Source: Clostridiales bacterium (GTDB lineage Bacteria; Bacillota; Clostridia; Oscillospirales; Acutalibacteraceae). From it: a stretch of DNA of 23,471 nt. Below, one piece after another: positions 15,108 through 23,471 of this stretch. The DNA lies in the NCBI GenBank assembly GCA_022791355.1, contig JAAVYX010000111.1:1-23471 (forward strand). The letters run 5' to 3'. The notes beneath the pieces were generated by a model, which saw only the letters and a list, made by a program, of their open reading frames with translations, had not been told where the DNA came from and made no database searches. Each line of letters starts with the position of its first letter. Positions within the stretch are counted from its first letter, which is position 1. A program made the position numbers and the translations under genes.

Positions 15108-16166
15108 TTGCAACCGCTGGTAAGCGTTATTATGCCGGTGTATAACGTGCGTCCCTTCCTGTCCCGGGCGGTCGACAGCCTGCTGGCCCAGACCTTTACC
15201 GACTTCCAGCTGCTTTTGGTGGATGACGGATCGACCGACGGCAGCGGGGCGCTCTGCGACCAGTATGGGGAGAGGGACGGCCGCATTCTGGTCCTGCATC
15301 AGCCAAACGGCGGCGCGCCGGCAGCCCGGAACCGGGGGATGGAGACGGCGGCCGGCCGGTATTTTTATTTTATGGACGGAGACGATTGGGCTGAGCCGGA
15401 CATGCTGGAGAAGCTGACGGCCGCGGCCGAGCAAACCGGCGCGCAGCTGGCGATAGCCGGCTTTTATATCGATACCCTTTCTCAAAACGGCGCTCTCATG
15501 CGGCAGACCCTGGAGGCGGGGGAGGCCTTGTATACATGTAAGGAGGACTTTCGCCGGGCGGCGGCGGCTCTCTTTGATAAAAACATGCTCTATCCGCCTT
15601 GGAACAAGCTCTATCGGGCCGAATACTTAAAAGAGCGCGGTATTCTTTTTCCTCATACCTTTTGGGATGATTTTCCTTTTAATCTGGCCGTCATCCGAGA
15701 TGTGGAACGGGTCTGCGTCCTGCCGTGTGCGGGCTATCATTTTATGCGGGAACGTCCCGAATCCGAGACGGCTCGGTTCCAACCCGGTATGTACGAAAAG
15801 CGGGAAGAGGAGCACGGCTGGATGCTGGAGCTATACCGGCACTGGGGCCTGTCGGACGATCCAGCGGCAGAGGAGACGATTGCCCGCCGGTACGCCGAAC
15901 GGGTGGTGGGCTGCATTGAAAATCTCACCGGCCCCGCCAGCCCGGTTACCGGCCAGGCTCGCCGCAGCAAGGTGCGGACCATGCTCCAAAACCCCAGGCT
16001 GCGGGAAAGTCTGCGCTTGGCGCGGCCCCGTACTCTGCTGCTGCGCTGTATGCTGCTGCCGCTGCGGTTGAAGTGGACGGCCGCGGCCGTCCTCATGGGA
16101 AAATGTATTTCCCGGGTGAAGACCAAAAATCTGGGCCTTTTTGCCCGTCTAAAGGCCAATCGATAG
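15108..16166 (+). CDS. Family 2 glycosyltransferase
   Basis: This 352-residue GT-A-fold enzyme transfers a sugar from a nucleotide donor, probably to a surface polysaccharide or lipid. The N-terminus has the GT2 start VSVIMPVYNV, the nucleotide-binding VDDGSTDGS (D39, D40), NGGAPAARNRGM and the metal-binding FMDGDDW with Asp90, Asp92 and Asp93. The C-terminal 150 residues are variable, and a basic, partly hydrophobic region (about 310-352) may touch the membrane. The start is TTG at 15108, supported by AAAGGAG ten bases upstream and by homology starting immediately. It is a single-gene unit with its own promoter and terminator. The acceptor cannot be told. Confidence 0.9.
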   Translation: MQPLVSVIMPVYNVRPFLSRAVDSLLAQTFTDFQLLLVDDGSTDGSGALCDQYGERDGRILVLHQPNGGAPAARNRGMETAAGRYFYFMDGDDWAEPDMLEKLTAAAEQTGAQLAIAGFYIDTLSQNGALMRQTLEAGEALYTCKEDFRRAAAALFDKNMLYPPWNKLYRAEYLKERGILFPHTFWDDFPFNLAVIRDVERVCVLPCAGYHFMRERPESETARFQPGMYEKREEEHGWMLELYRHWGLSDDPAAEETIARRYAERVVGCIENLTGPASPVTGQARRSKVRTMLQNPRLRESLRLARPRTLLLRCMLLPLRLKWTAAAVLMGKCISRVKTKNLGLFARLKANR

Positions 16167-16195
16167 TTACGTTTGAAAGCCTTGCCGAACCCGTT

Positions 16196-16234
16196 CCAGC
16201 CGTTCTATTGAATAGACGGCTGGGTTGTCTTTTG
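16196..16234 (+). terminator. Terminator after the glycosyltransferase gene
   Basis: CCAGCCGT-CTATT (16196-16209, one bulged T) pairs with AATAGACGGCTGG (16211-16223). An interrupted T-rich tail GTTGTCTTTTGTT follows. It separates the glycosyltransferase from dxs. Confidence 0.75.
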
Positions 16235-16315
16235 TTAACCGATTAACCGACGGCGCTTTCATCATAAAACGCGCGGCCTGTTTGCGGCCCTTATAGATAA
16301 AAGGAGGTTGCCGGC

Positions 16316-18187
16316 ATGGAATATCCCTTGTTGTCCCAGATTCGCCAACCGGACGATTTGAAGCAGCTGGCGCCCGAACAGCTTCCCGCCCTGTGCGAAG
16401 AAATCCGGACCCTATTTATACGCACCCTATCGAAAACCGGCGGCCATCTAGCCTCTAATCTGGGCGCGGTGGAATTGACCGTCGCCCTGCATAGGGTGTT
16501 TTCCTCCCCGGAGGATGCGATTATCTTTGACGTGGGCCACCAGTGTTACGCCCATAAGCTTCTGACCGGCCGCATGGACCGGTTTCAGACCCTGCGGACC
16601 GAAAAGGGACTGTCTGGATTTATGCGGCCGGACGAGAGCCCCCACGACCCCATCGTAACCGGTCACAGCAGCAATTCCATCTCGGCCGCCTTGGGAATAG
16701 CCCAGGGAAAACGGCTTTCGGGTCAGCCCGGATACGCCGTGGCCGTGGTGGGCGACGGGGCCATGACCGGCGGCATGATCTATGAGGCTATGAACAACGC
16801 CGGGCGCAGCAAGGAAAACCTGATTGTGGTGCTCAACGACAATAAAATGTCCATCGCCAAAAACCTGGGCGCTCTGCCCCGGTATCTGACCGTTATACGC
16901 ACCCGGCCGTCTTACTATAAGTTTAAACGGCGGGTGGAACGGATTGTAAAGAAGCTGCCCCTCATTGGAAACAAACTGTACCATAGTATCAGTCATTCCA
17001 AAATTTTACTGAAAAACGCCATCTATCATTCCAATATCTTCGAAAGCTTCGGGTTCCATTACCTGGGCCCGGTAGACGGCCACGACCTGCATAAACTGGC
17101 GGCCGTGCTGGAGCTCGCCAAGCAGGAGAAGCGGCCGGTATTCGTCCATGTGAGCACAGTCAAAGGAAAAGGCTATCTTCCCGCCGAAAAGGACCCGGGA
17201 AGCTATCACGGCGTACCGGCTTTCGATATTGAAACTGGCAGCTATCCCCAAAGTAAGGCTACCTTTTCCGACGTATTCGGCAAATTACTGTGCGGACAGG
17301 CCCAGCAAAATATGAAGATTTGCGCCATCACGGCAGCCATGCCCCAAGGCACGGGGCTGGACGCTTTTGCCCGTCGCTTCCCCGAACGTTTTTTCGACGT
17401 AGGCATAGCCGAGGAGCACGCGGTCACCTTTGGCGCGGGTCTGGCTAAGGCGGGTATGAAGCCGGTTTTCGCCGTTTATTCCACCTTTTTGCAACGGGGC
17501 TACGATCAACTGATTCACGACGTGGCCATCGCCGGCCTGCCGTTGGTGCTGGCGATAGACAGGGCCGGTATCGTAGGGGAGGACGGGGAGACCCACCAAG
17601 GGGTTTTTGACGCCGCTTTCCTAAACGCCATTCCTCATATCGCCGTGTATACCCCGGCCAATTTTACCGACCTGCGCTTCGCCTTTGATAAGGCCATGGA
17701 GGCCGACCAGCCGGTTGCCGTCCGTTACCCGCGAGGGGGCGAGCCGGACCTGCCGGGGGATTATCAGACCGAGGATCGTCCCTTCGTTTGGTACGGCGAC
17801 CGGCAGGCCGGACAGGTCCTAATCACCTACGGCCGTCTTTTTGGGGAGGCCTGTAAGGCGAGGCAGGCGCTGGCGGCCAAAGGGATTCCTTTGGCGATCT
17901 GTAAGCTCAACCAGATCAAACCCCTGCCGGCCGAGCTGATCGACGCCATAAAACCTTTTTCCGCCGCATATTTCTTTGAAGAGGGCATGGGCAGCGGCGG
18001 CGTAGGCGAACATATGGGTTCCCGCCTGCTCGGAGCCGGTTTTACCGGCCGCTTTCGCCTGACCGCCATCCCTGACGAATTCGTACCCCAGTCTACAGTA
18101 GCGGCGGCTCTACGGGTCTACCGGCTGGACGCCGCCTCTATGGCTGAAATTATATGCGGAGGGATGGAACCATGTCCCAAAAGTTAA
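16316..18187 (+). CDS. dxs: 1-deoxy-D-xylulose-5-phosphate synthase
   Basis: DXS joins pyruvate and glyceraldehyde 3-phosphate using thiamine diphosphate (ThDP), the first step of the MEP isoprenoid pathway. The 623-residue product is full length. Visible features are GGHLASNLG with His44, GHSSNSISAALG with His117, the ThDP motif GDGAMTGG (146-153) to LNDNK (173-177), and DVGIAEEHAVTFGAG with Glu366 in the place of the catalytic Glu. The C-terminal transketolase domain is intact. AAAGGAGG lies about eight bases before the ATG. The stop overlaps the start of tlyA by 16 bases, so the two are translationally coupled. In many Firmicutes ispA lies just upstream; here it is absent. Confidence 0.97.
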   Translation: MEYPLLSQIRQPDDLKQLAPEQLPALCEEIRTLFIRTLSKTGGHLASNLGAVELTVALHRVFSSPEDAIIFDVGHQCYAHKLLTGRMDRFQTLRTEKGLSGFMRPDESPHDPIVTGHSSNSISAALGIAQGKRLSGQPGYAVAVVGDGAMTGGMIYEAMNNAGRSKENLIVVLNDNKMSIAKNLGALPRYLTVIRTRPSYYKFKRRVERIVKKLPLIGNKLYHSISHSKILLKNAIYHSNIFESFGFHYLGPVDGHDLHKLAAVLELAKQEKRPVFVHVSTVKGKGYLPAEKDPGSYHGVPAFDIETGSYPQSKATFSDVFGKLLCGQAQQNMKICAITAAMPQGTGLDAFARRFPERFFDVGIAEEHAVTFGAGLAKAGMKPVFAVYSTFLQRGYDQLIHDVAIAGLPLVLAIDRAGIVGEDGETHQGVFDAAFLNAIPHIAVYTPANFTDLRFAFDKAMEADQPVAVRYPRGGEPDLPGDYQTEDRPFVWYGDRQAGQVLITYGRLFGEACKARQALAAKGIPLAICKLNQIKPLPAELIDAIKPFSAAYFFEEGMGSGGVGEHMGSRLLGAGFTGRFRLTAIPDEFVPQSTVAAALRVYRLDAASMAEIICGGMEPCPKS

Positions 18188-18984
18188 GACTGGATCAAGC
18201 CGTCCTTCAGCGAGGGTTGGCCGAAAGCCGGGAAAAGGCCAAGGCCTACATCATGGCCGGTGTGGTTTATGTAAACAACCAGAAGGCCGATAAACCGGGG
18301 ACTACGGTGGGGGAGGCCGACCATATAGAGGTCCGGGCCAATCCGCTGCACTACGTCAGCCGGGGCGGGCTGAAGCTGGAAAAGGCCATGCGGGAATTCG
18401 GCCTTACCCTCACGGGCAAGGTCTGCGCCGATATCGGCGCTTCCACCGGCGGCTTTACCGACTGTATGCTTCAAAACGGCGCCGCCAAGGTCTACGCGGT
18501 GGACGTGGGATATGGACAATTGGCCTGGAAGCTGCGCAACGACCAGCGGGTGGTCAATTTGGAGCGCACCAACTTCCGTTATATCACCGACCGGCAGATC
18601 GACCAGCCGCTGGCCTTCGCTTCGGTGGACGTCTCCTTTATCTCCCTGACCCTCATCCTGCCAGCCTTGCGCGGCCTCATGCAGGAAGGCGGGGAAGCCG
18701 TCTGCCTGATCAAGCCCCAGTTTGAGGCGGGACGGGAAAAGGTGGGCAAAAAAGGGGTGGTCCGGGACCCGGCCGTTCATCTGGAGGTTGTCAGGCGGAT
18801 TACCGACTTTGCCCTGCAGCAGGATTTTTCGGTTGCGCACCTGACCTATTCTCCCATCAAAGGCCCAGAGGGAAATATAGAATACCTCTGCCATCTGCGC
18901 AAGGACGATAAAGCCCGCTACGAGGCCGACCCGCCCGAGCAGGTGGTCGACGTTTCGCACGCCGCGCTGGACGCCGCAAAGTAG
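18172..18984 (+). CDS. tlyA: TlyA family rRNA methyltransferase / putative hemolysin
   Basis: The 270-residue protein has an N-terminal S4 RNA-binding domain (about residues 1-60) and an FtsJ-like SAM methyltransferase domain. SAM motif I is DIGASTGGFTD (87-97). The Lys in SRGGLKLEK, Asp153 in DVSF, Lys181 in KPQFE and the Glu in GNIEY match the K-D-K-E set of 2'-O-methyltransferases. Mycobacterial TlyA methylates ribosomal RNA and affects capreomycin sensitivity; the Firmicutes homologue (YqxC) is less studied. The ATG at 18172 follows GGAGGG by eight bases and lies inside the 3' end of dxs. Position between dxs and nadK is usual for Clostridia. Confidence 0.93.
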   Translation: MSQKLRLDQAVLQRGLAESREKAKAYIMAGVVYVNNQKADKPGTTVGEADHIEVRANPLHYVSRGGLKLEKAMREFGLTLTGKVCADIGASTGGFTDCMLQNGAAKVYAVDVGYGQLAWKLRNDQRVVNLERTNFRYITDRQIDQPLAFASVDVSFISLTLILPALRGLMQEGGEAVCLIKPQFEAGREKVGKKGVVRDPAVHLEVVRRITDFALQQDFSVAHLTYSPIKGPEGNIEYLCHLRKDDKARYEADPPEQVVDVSHAALDAAK

Positions 18985-19247
18985 AGGAGCGTAAGCAAAG
19001 CTGTGATGCCGGTCAGCATGCAGGTGCGCTTTTGCGGCCTATCTAAACAACTGAACTCGCCTATGCGCCTTGTTCGCTTGCGGTCCCGGTCGGCCCTTCG
19101 GCCAGAGTTCCTTGCGGGAAGCGATGCATGTCCTTTGGACGCTTCTATTCATATAAAGGTCCCGCACGAAAGTCCATACCTTTTTTTGGCTTGTTGCTGG
19201 GTTGGAGGGTTTACAGCAAATTTCATTTTTCTTTTAAGTTTAGCGGA

Positions 19248-19311
19248 AGGTTTCGCGCCGGATTTCCTTTTCTGGTTTCTTCATTAGCGTATCTAGCAGC
19301 GTACCCGCTCG
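19248..19311. repeat. Dispersed repeat copy C, between tlyA and nadK
   Basis: AGGTTTCGCGCCGGATTTCC (from 19248) matches 22698 onward at all but two of 20 positions. After 24 further bases in both places, TCTAGCAGCGT here and TCTAGTAGCGT there match again. Only this part of the repeat is recognisable. The gene-free spacer 18985-19393 also has GGGAAGCG at 19116. It holds no convincing gene, and no terminator is clear. Confidence 0.55.
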
Positions 19312-19393
19312 ACTCAGCTAACGAAAAAGCATAAATTTTTACACGATTGAAACAGACCTTCAACAAAATTTGTGAGAAGGGAAGGATGCGCCT

Positions 19394-20227
19394 ATGCCAA
19401 CGGCTGCGATAATACCCAATCTGGATAAAGCCCATACCCGCGATGTGGTAGACCGTGCGGTGAAAATTTTAGAGACCGCCGGGGTCGGCTGTCTGCTGCC
19501 CGCGTCGGTCTATTCCTCCTTTTCCCTGGGAACTTCCTGCGGCGACGAGCAAATCTACGCCCAGGCCGACTGGGTAATTTGCATCGGGGGAGACGGCACC
19601 ATTCTCCACACGGCCAAACGGGCCGCCATGGAGGATAAGCCGGTGCTGGGGATTAACGCCGGCCGCGTAGGATTTATGGCCGGGCTGGAGAAGGACGAGC
19701 TGGAAAAGCTGGCCCTTCTGCCCGCCGGCCGGTACGAGCTGGAAACCCGTATGTTGTTGCAAGCCGACGTCCCGGCCCAGCGAAAGACCTTTTACTGCTT
19801 AAACGACGCGGTCCTCTCCAAGGGCGCATTGGCCCGGATGATCGACATATCGGTGGACGTGGGGGGAGAACAGCTGTCCTACCGGGCCGACGGACTGATC
19901 GCCGCCACGCCCAGTGGCTCCACGGCCTACTCTATGTCGGCCGGCGGCCCGATACTGGACCCGTCCATCGAAAGTATCATTCTAACGCCCATCTGTCCCC
20001 ATTCCCTGTTTTCCCGTTCCATTCTTTTGTCGGCCGGAGCGCGGATTCTGCTGTCGGCCGCCGGCTCGGGAGGAACCGAGGTCTACTTAAGCGTAGACGG
20101 GGAAGAGGCCTGTCCGCTGTCTCCCGATGCGGCAGTGGAAATCCGCCGGGCGGGCGACCGTTCGGTCTCCATGATTAAGCTGAAAAGGGATTCCTTCTAC
20201 CAGACCCTAAGCCGCAAGCTCATGTAA
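19394..20227 (+). CDS. nadK: NAD kinase
   Basis: NAD kinase phosphorylates NAD to NADP with ATP and is the only source of NADP in most bacteria. The 277-residue protein shows the key motifs: GGDGT at 65-69 with the catalytic Asp67, INAGRVGFM, LNDAVLSKG and ADGLIAATPSGSTAYS with the glycine-rich loop. AAGGGAAGGA lies about eight bases before the ATG. Its place between tlyA and argR is the standard clostridial order, though it is separated from tlyA by an unusually long 409-base spacer containing repeat-like sequence. Confidence 0.96.
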   Translation: MPTAAIIPNLDKAHTRDVVDRAVKILETAGVGCLLPASVYSSFSLGTSCGDEQIYAQADWVICIGGDGTILHTAKRAAMEDKPVLGINAGRVGFMAGLEKDELEKLALLPAGRYELETRMLLQADVPAQRKTFYCLNDAVLSKGALARMIDISVDVGGEQLSYRADGLIAATPSGSTAYSMSAGGPILDPSIESIILTPICPHSLFSRSILLSAGARILLSAAGSGGTEVYLSVDGEEACPLSPDAAVEIRRAGDRSVSMIKLKRDSFYQTLSRKLM

Positions 20228-20404
20228 GTCCTGTTCCCATAAACCCTAAGGCACATCTTTCCGACAAATTTGGCCGTCTGCCGCCTTCAAAATTATTAAC
20301 CTGCGTCAGTATGCCTGCAAAGCTTTGCCTTGCATCCAAACTTGATCGGAAAGCCGCACATTTGGCTTATATGAACAGACTCTAGGGTATAAAGAGGTGT
20401 GCAT

Positions 20405-20872
20405 ATGAAAAAGCAAAGGCAGTCCCGTATTCTGGAATGGATTGGGCAGCGCCCTATCGATACGCAGGAGGAGCTGCTGGCCCTGCTGCGGCAGGACGGG
20501 TATAAGGTCACCCAGGCCACCGTATCACGGGACATGAAGGAGCTGCGTATTACCAAGACGGTGGACGAGGCCGGCCGGTCGCGTTATGCGCCGCCCCAGC
20601 CCTCCCGGCCGGGCGAGACGGCCCCCTACGCCGATATATTCGCCCGGTCGGTCATCCGGATCGACTGCGCCATGAACGACGTGGTAATTCACTGCTATTC
20701 TGGTATGGCGCCGGGCGTAGGCGCGGCGCTGGACAGTATGAAATGGGAAATGGTATTGGGCACCCTGGCCGGCGACGATACCATTCTGGCCATTACACGG
20801 GACGAAACAGCGGCCCTGGAGCTGGTTAAGTCCTTAAACGCCATCATAGCCGGACGAGCATCCAATCGTTAA
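20405..20872 (+). CDS. argR: Arginine repressor ArgR/AhrC
   Basis: ArgR represses arginine biosynthesis genes and, in Bacillus, activates catabolic ones, when bound to arginine as a hexamer. The 155-residue protein has an N-terminal winged-helix domain with QATVSRDMKELRI (recognition helix at about 37-49) and a C-terminal oligomerisation and arginine-binding domain. The latter includes GMAPGVGAALD and GTLAGDDTILAI, whose paired Asp residues bind arginine. The ATG at 20405 is preferred over GTG at 20399 because AAAGAGG is then about seven bases away. A 27-base gap leads to recN, so the two are probably co-transcribed. No clear ARG box was found upstream. Confidence 0.95.
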   Translation: MKKQRQSRILEWIGQRPIDTQEELLALLRQDGYKVTQATVSRDMKELRITKTVDEAGRSRYAPPQPSRPGETAPYADIFARSVIRIDCAMNDVVIHCYSGMAPGVGAALDSMKWEMVLGTLAGDDTILAITRDETAALELVKSLNAIIAGRASNR

Positions 20873-20899
20873 AGCCTTTTGCCGGGACGGTGAAAAGAA

Positions 20900-22573
20900 A
20901 TGTTAAAGCAGCTTTATATTGAAAACATAGCGGTCATCGAAAAAAACGCCCTGGAGCTGGACGAGGGCTTCAACCTGCTCACCGGCGAAACCGGCGCGGG
21001 TAAATCCATCATTATCGATTCGATCCACGCCATTTTAGGGGAGCGCACCTCCCGTGAGCTCATCCGAACCGGCTGCGAGCAGGCGACGGTTTCGGCTCTT
21101 TTCGCCGACTTGGGCGTGGCGGCCAGCGCCAAGCTGGAGGAGCTGGGTTTTTCGGCCGAGGAGGACGGAAGTCTTTTGCTCCAGCGCACCCTGCGAGCCG
21201 ACGGAAAGGGCAGCTGCCGTATCGGAGGCCGGCCGGCCACCGTATCCATTTTACGAGAGCTAGGACGGACGCTTGTGGACATACACGGCCAGCATGACAA
21301 TCAGGCGTTGCTGAACCCGGAGGGCCATATGCGTTTTGTAGACGCGCTGGCCGACAACGCCGGGCTTTTGGCCGACTATCAGGAGACCTATCAAAGGGTC
21401 AAGGCCCTCCAACGGGAATGGAAGGCCCTCCAGATGGACGACGCTGAGAAGGCCCGGCGAACCGATCTGCTCTCCTTCCAGGTACGGGAGCTGGAGGAGG
21501 CTCATATTCGTCTAGGCGAACGGGAGGAGCTGACCGCCCGCCGGACGGTTATCCAAAACGGGGAGCATATCGTCGGCTGTCTGCAAGCCGCCTGCGCCGC
21601 CCTTTGCGGAGAGGAGGAAGCGGCCGGGGCTCTGCCCCTGCTGGAGGCCGCCGTGCAGTCCGGACGGGAAGCGGGCCGGTATCTGCCTGGCCTGGACGAG
21701 ACCGGCGAACGTCTGACCGCTATTCAGTACGAGCTGGAAGAAATCGCCGACCGGTTCCGGCAAGAGCTGGAAGAGGTGGAATTTGACCCCAAGGAGCTGG
21801 AGCAAATCGAGGAACGGCTGGACCAGCTCTACCGACTCTCCCGTAAATACGGAGAGAGCGAGGAGGACATGCTGGACTTTTTGGAAAAGGCCAGCCGGGA
21901 ACTGGAAAGTATTGTCACCGGAGAGGCTAGATTGGCCGAGCTGGAAAGCCGGCTGGACGCGGAAAAGGCGCTGCTGCAAAAAAAGGGGGCGGCGTTGACC
22001 GCATCCCGCCTGCTGGCAGGAGAGCGGCTGGACCAGGCGGTTTGCCGGGAGCTGGCCTTCCTAAACATGCCGGGGGTACAGTTTATCACCCGTCGGAGCC
22101 AGGGGGTCTATACGGCCGCAGGCGCGGATCAGATGGAGTTTTTCATATCCGCAAACCCCGGCGAGCCCCCCCGGCCTCTGTCGAAAATCGCGTCGGGCGG
22201 GGAGCTGTCCCGGATCATGCTGGCCATCAAGAGCGTGCTGGCCGGTCACGATCAGGTGGACACCCTGATTTTTGACGAAATTGACACTGGCATCAGCGGC
22301 CGGGCAGCCCAACAGGTGGGCGTCAAGCTCAAGGAAGTTTCCCGCCGGCGGCAGGTGATCTGCATCACCCATTTGGCCCAGATAGCCGCCATGGCCGACC
22401 GTCATATGCTCATTGAGAAACAGGTGCAAGACGGCCGGACCTATACCGAGGTAAAGCCTTTGCAGGGCGATGCGCGGATAAACGAAATCGCCCGTATCAT
22501 GTCGGGCGGGGAAATCACCGAGCATCTGCGGCGGACTGCTCTAGATATGCTGGAATCGGGAAAAAAGGTATAG
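20900..22573 (+). CDS. recN: DNA repair protein RecN
   Basis: RecN is an SMC-like ATPase that gathers broken DNA ends early in recombinational repair. The 557-residue product is full length. The Walker A motif GETGAGKS is at 29-36 (Lys35). Long charged helices from about 150 to 360 form the coiled coil. The ABC signature SGGELSR is at 432-438, and the Walker B FDEIDTGISG includes Asp459. CITHLAQIAA and a C-terminal IARIMSGG complete the head. The ribosome site is weak (GGACGGTGA), consistent with coupling to argR. In Firmicutes spoIVB and spo0A often follow; here they do not. Confidence 0.97.
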   Translation: MLKQLYIENIAVIEKNALELDEGFNLLTGETGAGKSIIIDSIHAILGERTSRELIRTGCEQATVSALFADLGVAASAKLEELGFSAEEDGSLLLQRTLRADGKGSCRIGGRPATVSILRELGRTLVDIHGQHDNQALLNPEGHMRFVDALADNAGLLADYQETYQRVKALQREWKALQMDDAEKARRTDLLSFQVRELEEAHIRLGEREELTARRTVIQNGEHIVGCLQAACAALCGEEEAAGALPLLEAAVQSGREAGRYLPGLDETGERLTAIQYELEEIADRFRQELEEVEFDPKELEQIEERLDQLYRLSRKYGESEEDMLDFLEKASRELESIVTGEARLAELESRLDAEKALLQKKGAALTASRLLAGERLDQAVCRELAFLNMPGVQFITRRSQGVYTAAGADQMEFFISANPGEPPRPLSKIASGGELSRIMLAIKSVLAGHDQVDTLIFDEIDTGISGRAAQQVGVKLKEVSRRRQVICITHLAQIAAMADRHMLIEKQVQDGRTYTEVKPLQGDARINEIARIMSGGEITEHLRRTALDMLESGKKV

Positions 22574-22689
22574 CTTTTTAGAAATTCGGATGTGGTTTTA
22601 ATGGGCTTTTTACCGATTGGCCGGCAGCTTGAACATCTATCGCTTTTTGTGCGGATTTTTGCGGGAGACTTGATTCTTTTACATTTAGC

Positions 22690-22920
22690 TGGATAGGAGG
22701 TTTTGCGCCAGATTTCCCTATATGGATACTCCAAAATCTGGTCTAGTAGCGTCTGGCGTTCCGAAGTAGGTAAAGCCTACGTTCTAAAACGCTATCCCCT
22801 GCGGTATCCTATGGATACCTTTATGGATACCTTCCGGTTGATTTCCGCCGACACTTATCCACCGACAGCAAGAGAATGCCCTTGGCTCTTTTTAGCGGGA
22901 AGCACGAGGAAAGCACAAGT
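22690..22920. repeat. Dispersed repeat copy B, downstream of recN
   Basis: Three collinear blocks match copy A (from 22726, 22833 and 22886), and an upstream block (22698 onward) matches copy C. It also contains a perfect stem GGTATCC/GGATACC (22803-22819), GTAGG/CCTAC (22766-22780), and an 11-base direct repeat ATGGATACCTT at 22811 and 22823. The gene-free stretch 22574-22960 holds no convincing coding sequence, and the blocks do not preserve a reading frame. Confidence 0.6.
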
Positions 22921-22960
22921 AGTTAATCTTGATGTAATAAAGAAAGCTTATATGCTCCGT

Positions 22961-23000
22961 AAAAAAAACGGGTATGCCATATGGCATACCCGTTTTTTTT
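22961..23000. terminator. 40-bp perfect palindrome, two-way terminator
   Basis: Eight As, then CGGGTATGCCAT, are followed at once by the exact reverse complement ending in eight Ts. The symmetry is perfect over 40 bases with no spacer. On either strand it gives a GC-containing stem with a T-run, so it can stop transcripts from both recN and the reverse-strand ECF gene. Its last base is part of the ECF stop codon. Confidence 0.9.
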
Positions 23001-23471
23001 TACAGCCCGTACCGCCGCTTGATTCGCTCTAGAGCTTTTCCCAGCGGGATATATAGCATCAGCATAAACGCCAGGTTGGAGACGGCGTAGACAACGGTGA
23101 TAGGCAGGGCGGAAAGCAGGGCCGCGCCGTATCGGTCCAGCCGGAAGCCCTCGCCGAAGCTTAGGACCGTGTATACGTCCATCAGCATGGAAAAGGCCGC
23201 GCCGGAAAGGACGCTGTAAAGCAGCAACAGTCCAAAATGCTTTTGTAAGGGCCGCCGAAGCAGGCCGGCCGCAAAGCCCAGGATTCCCCAGGCAAACATC
23301 TGAAAGGGGGTCCAAGGTCCCTGGCCAAAGTAGATATTGGACAGCAGAGCCGATAAGGAACCGGTTAAAAAACCGGCCTCCGGTCCGAAATAGAGCGCGG
23401 TAATGATTACCAGCGCGGTCACCGGCTTTACGCTGGGCAGAAAGGCGAAGGCCATCCGTCCGGCCACCGAC
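23000..23471 (-). CDS. ECF transporter S component, N-terminus cut by window edge
   Basis: The visible 156 or so residues are those of an integral membrane substrate-binding (S) subunit of an energy-coupling factor vitamin transporter. About five hydrophobic helices are seen. The segment LPSVKPVTALVIITALYFGPEAGFLTGSLSALLSN (visible residues about 10-44), followed by FGQGPWTPFQMFAWG, is typical of a clostridial S-component group. The C-terminus ends with basic LERIKRR. The frame remains open to the window edge, and a GTG near the edge lies inside the conserved GRMAFAFLP region, so the true start is outside. The vitamin cannot be told from this part. The EcfA/EcfT partners are not visible. Confidence 0.82.
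   Translation of the reverse strand, partial: SVAGRMAFAFLPSVKPVTALVIITALYFGPEAGFLTGSLSALLSNIYFGQGPWTPFQMFAWGILGFAAGLLRRPLQKHFGLLLLYSVLSGAAFSMLMDVYTVLSFGEGFRLDRYGAALLSALPITVVYAVSNLAFMLMLYIPLGKALERIKRRYGL

Noticed and set aside
20362..20393. TTGGCT and TATAAA as an argR promoter
   Set aside because: The 20-base spacing and weak boxes make it no better than chance.
22703..23032. A 109-codon forward open frame after recN
   Set aside because: It crosses the repeat copy and the palindromic terminator and overlaps the reverse-strand ECF gene.

Overview
The window looks like chromosomal DNA of a fairly GC-rich, endospore-forming member of the Clostridia, most likely a plant-fibre-degrading Oscillospiraceae/Ruminococcaceae relative. 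The reasons are a complete spoIIIAA-AH sporulation operon, the Firmicutes-type order dxs-tlyA-nadK-argR-recN, and a large secreted GH3 enzyme ending in a dockerin. The genus cannot be named from the sequence alone.

Layout. (1) 306-4439: a secreted 1377-residue GH3 glycosidase in permuted domain order (GH3 C-domain and Fn3-like domain first, two CBM-like modules, then the GH3 TIM barrel, a CBM6-like module, a Big-like domain and a dockerin). It is followed by about 590 gene-free bases with three strong hairpins. (2) 5027-10827: spoIIIAA to spoIIIAH, encoding the mother-cell half of the forespore feeding-tube (SpoIIIA-SpoIIQ) complex. The operon is split by 614 gene-free bases between spoIIIAD and spoIIIAE, which carry a copy of a dispersed repeat. 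(3) 10962-11327: an Asp23/YqhY-type gene with its own promoter and terminator. (4) 11632-16166: an accessory block of an AT-rich DJ-1/PfpI-like gene, a reverse-strand SDR-GH43 pair and a family 2 glycosyltransferase. It lies where nusB-folD-xseA-xseB-ispA usually sit in Firmicutes. (5) 16316-22573: dxs, tlyA, nadK, argR and recN, all forward. (6) 22961-23471: a 40-bp perfect palindrome acting as a two-way terminator, then the 3' part of a reverse-strand ECF transporter S component cut by the window edge.

How the genes fit together. The sporulation and dxs-recN blocks are the two halves of a neighbourhood that is normally nearly continuous in Bacillus and Clostridia. Here they are pulled apart by accessory genes and by unusually long, hairpin-rich spacers. 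Parts of three spacers (7200-7445, 19248-19311, 22690-22920) are recognisably related to each other, which points to an old dispersed non-coding repeat family. The GH3 and GH43 enzymes suggest growth on plant or host glycans.

No CRISPR array, rRNA, convincing tRNA, transposase or defence system is visible. No clearly new multi-gene system was found. The points most worth a second look are the permuted GH3-dockerin architecture, the interrupted spoIIIA operon, the dispersed repeat and the broken synteny.
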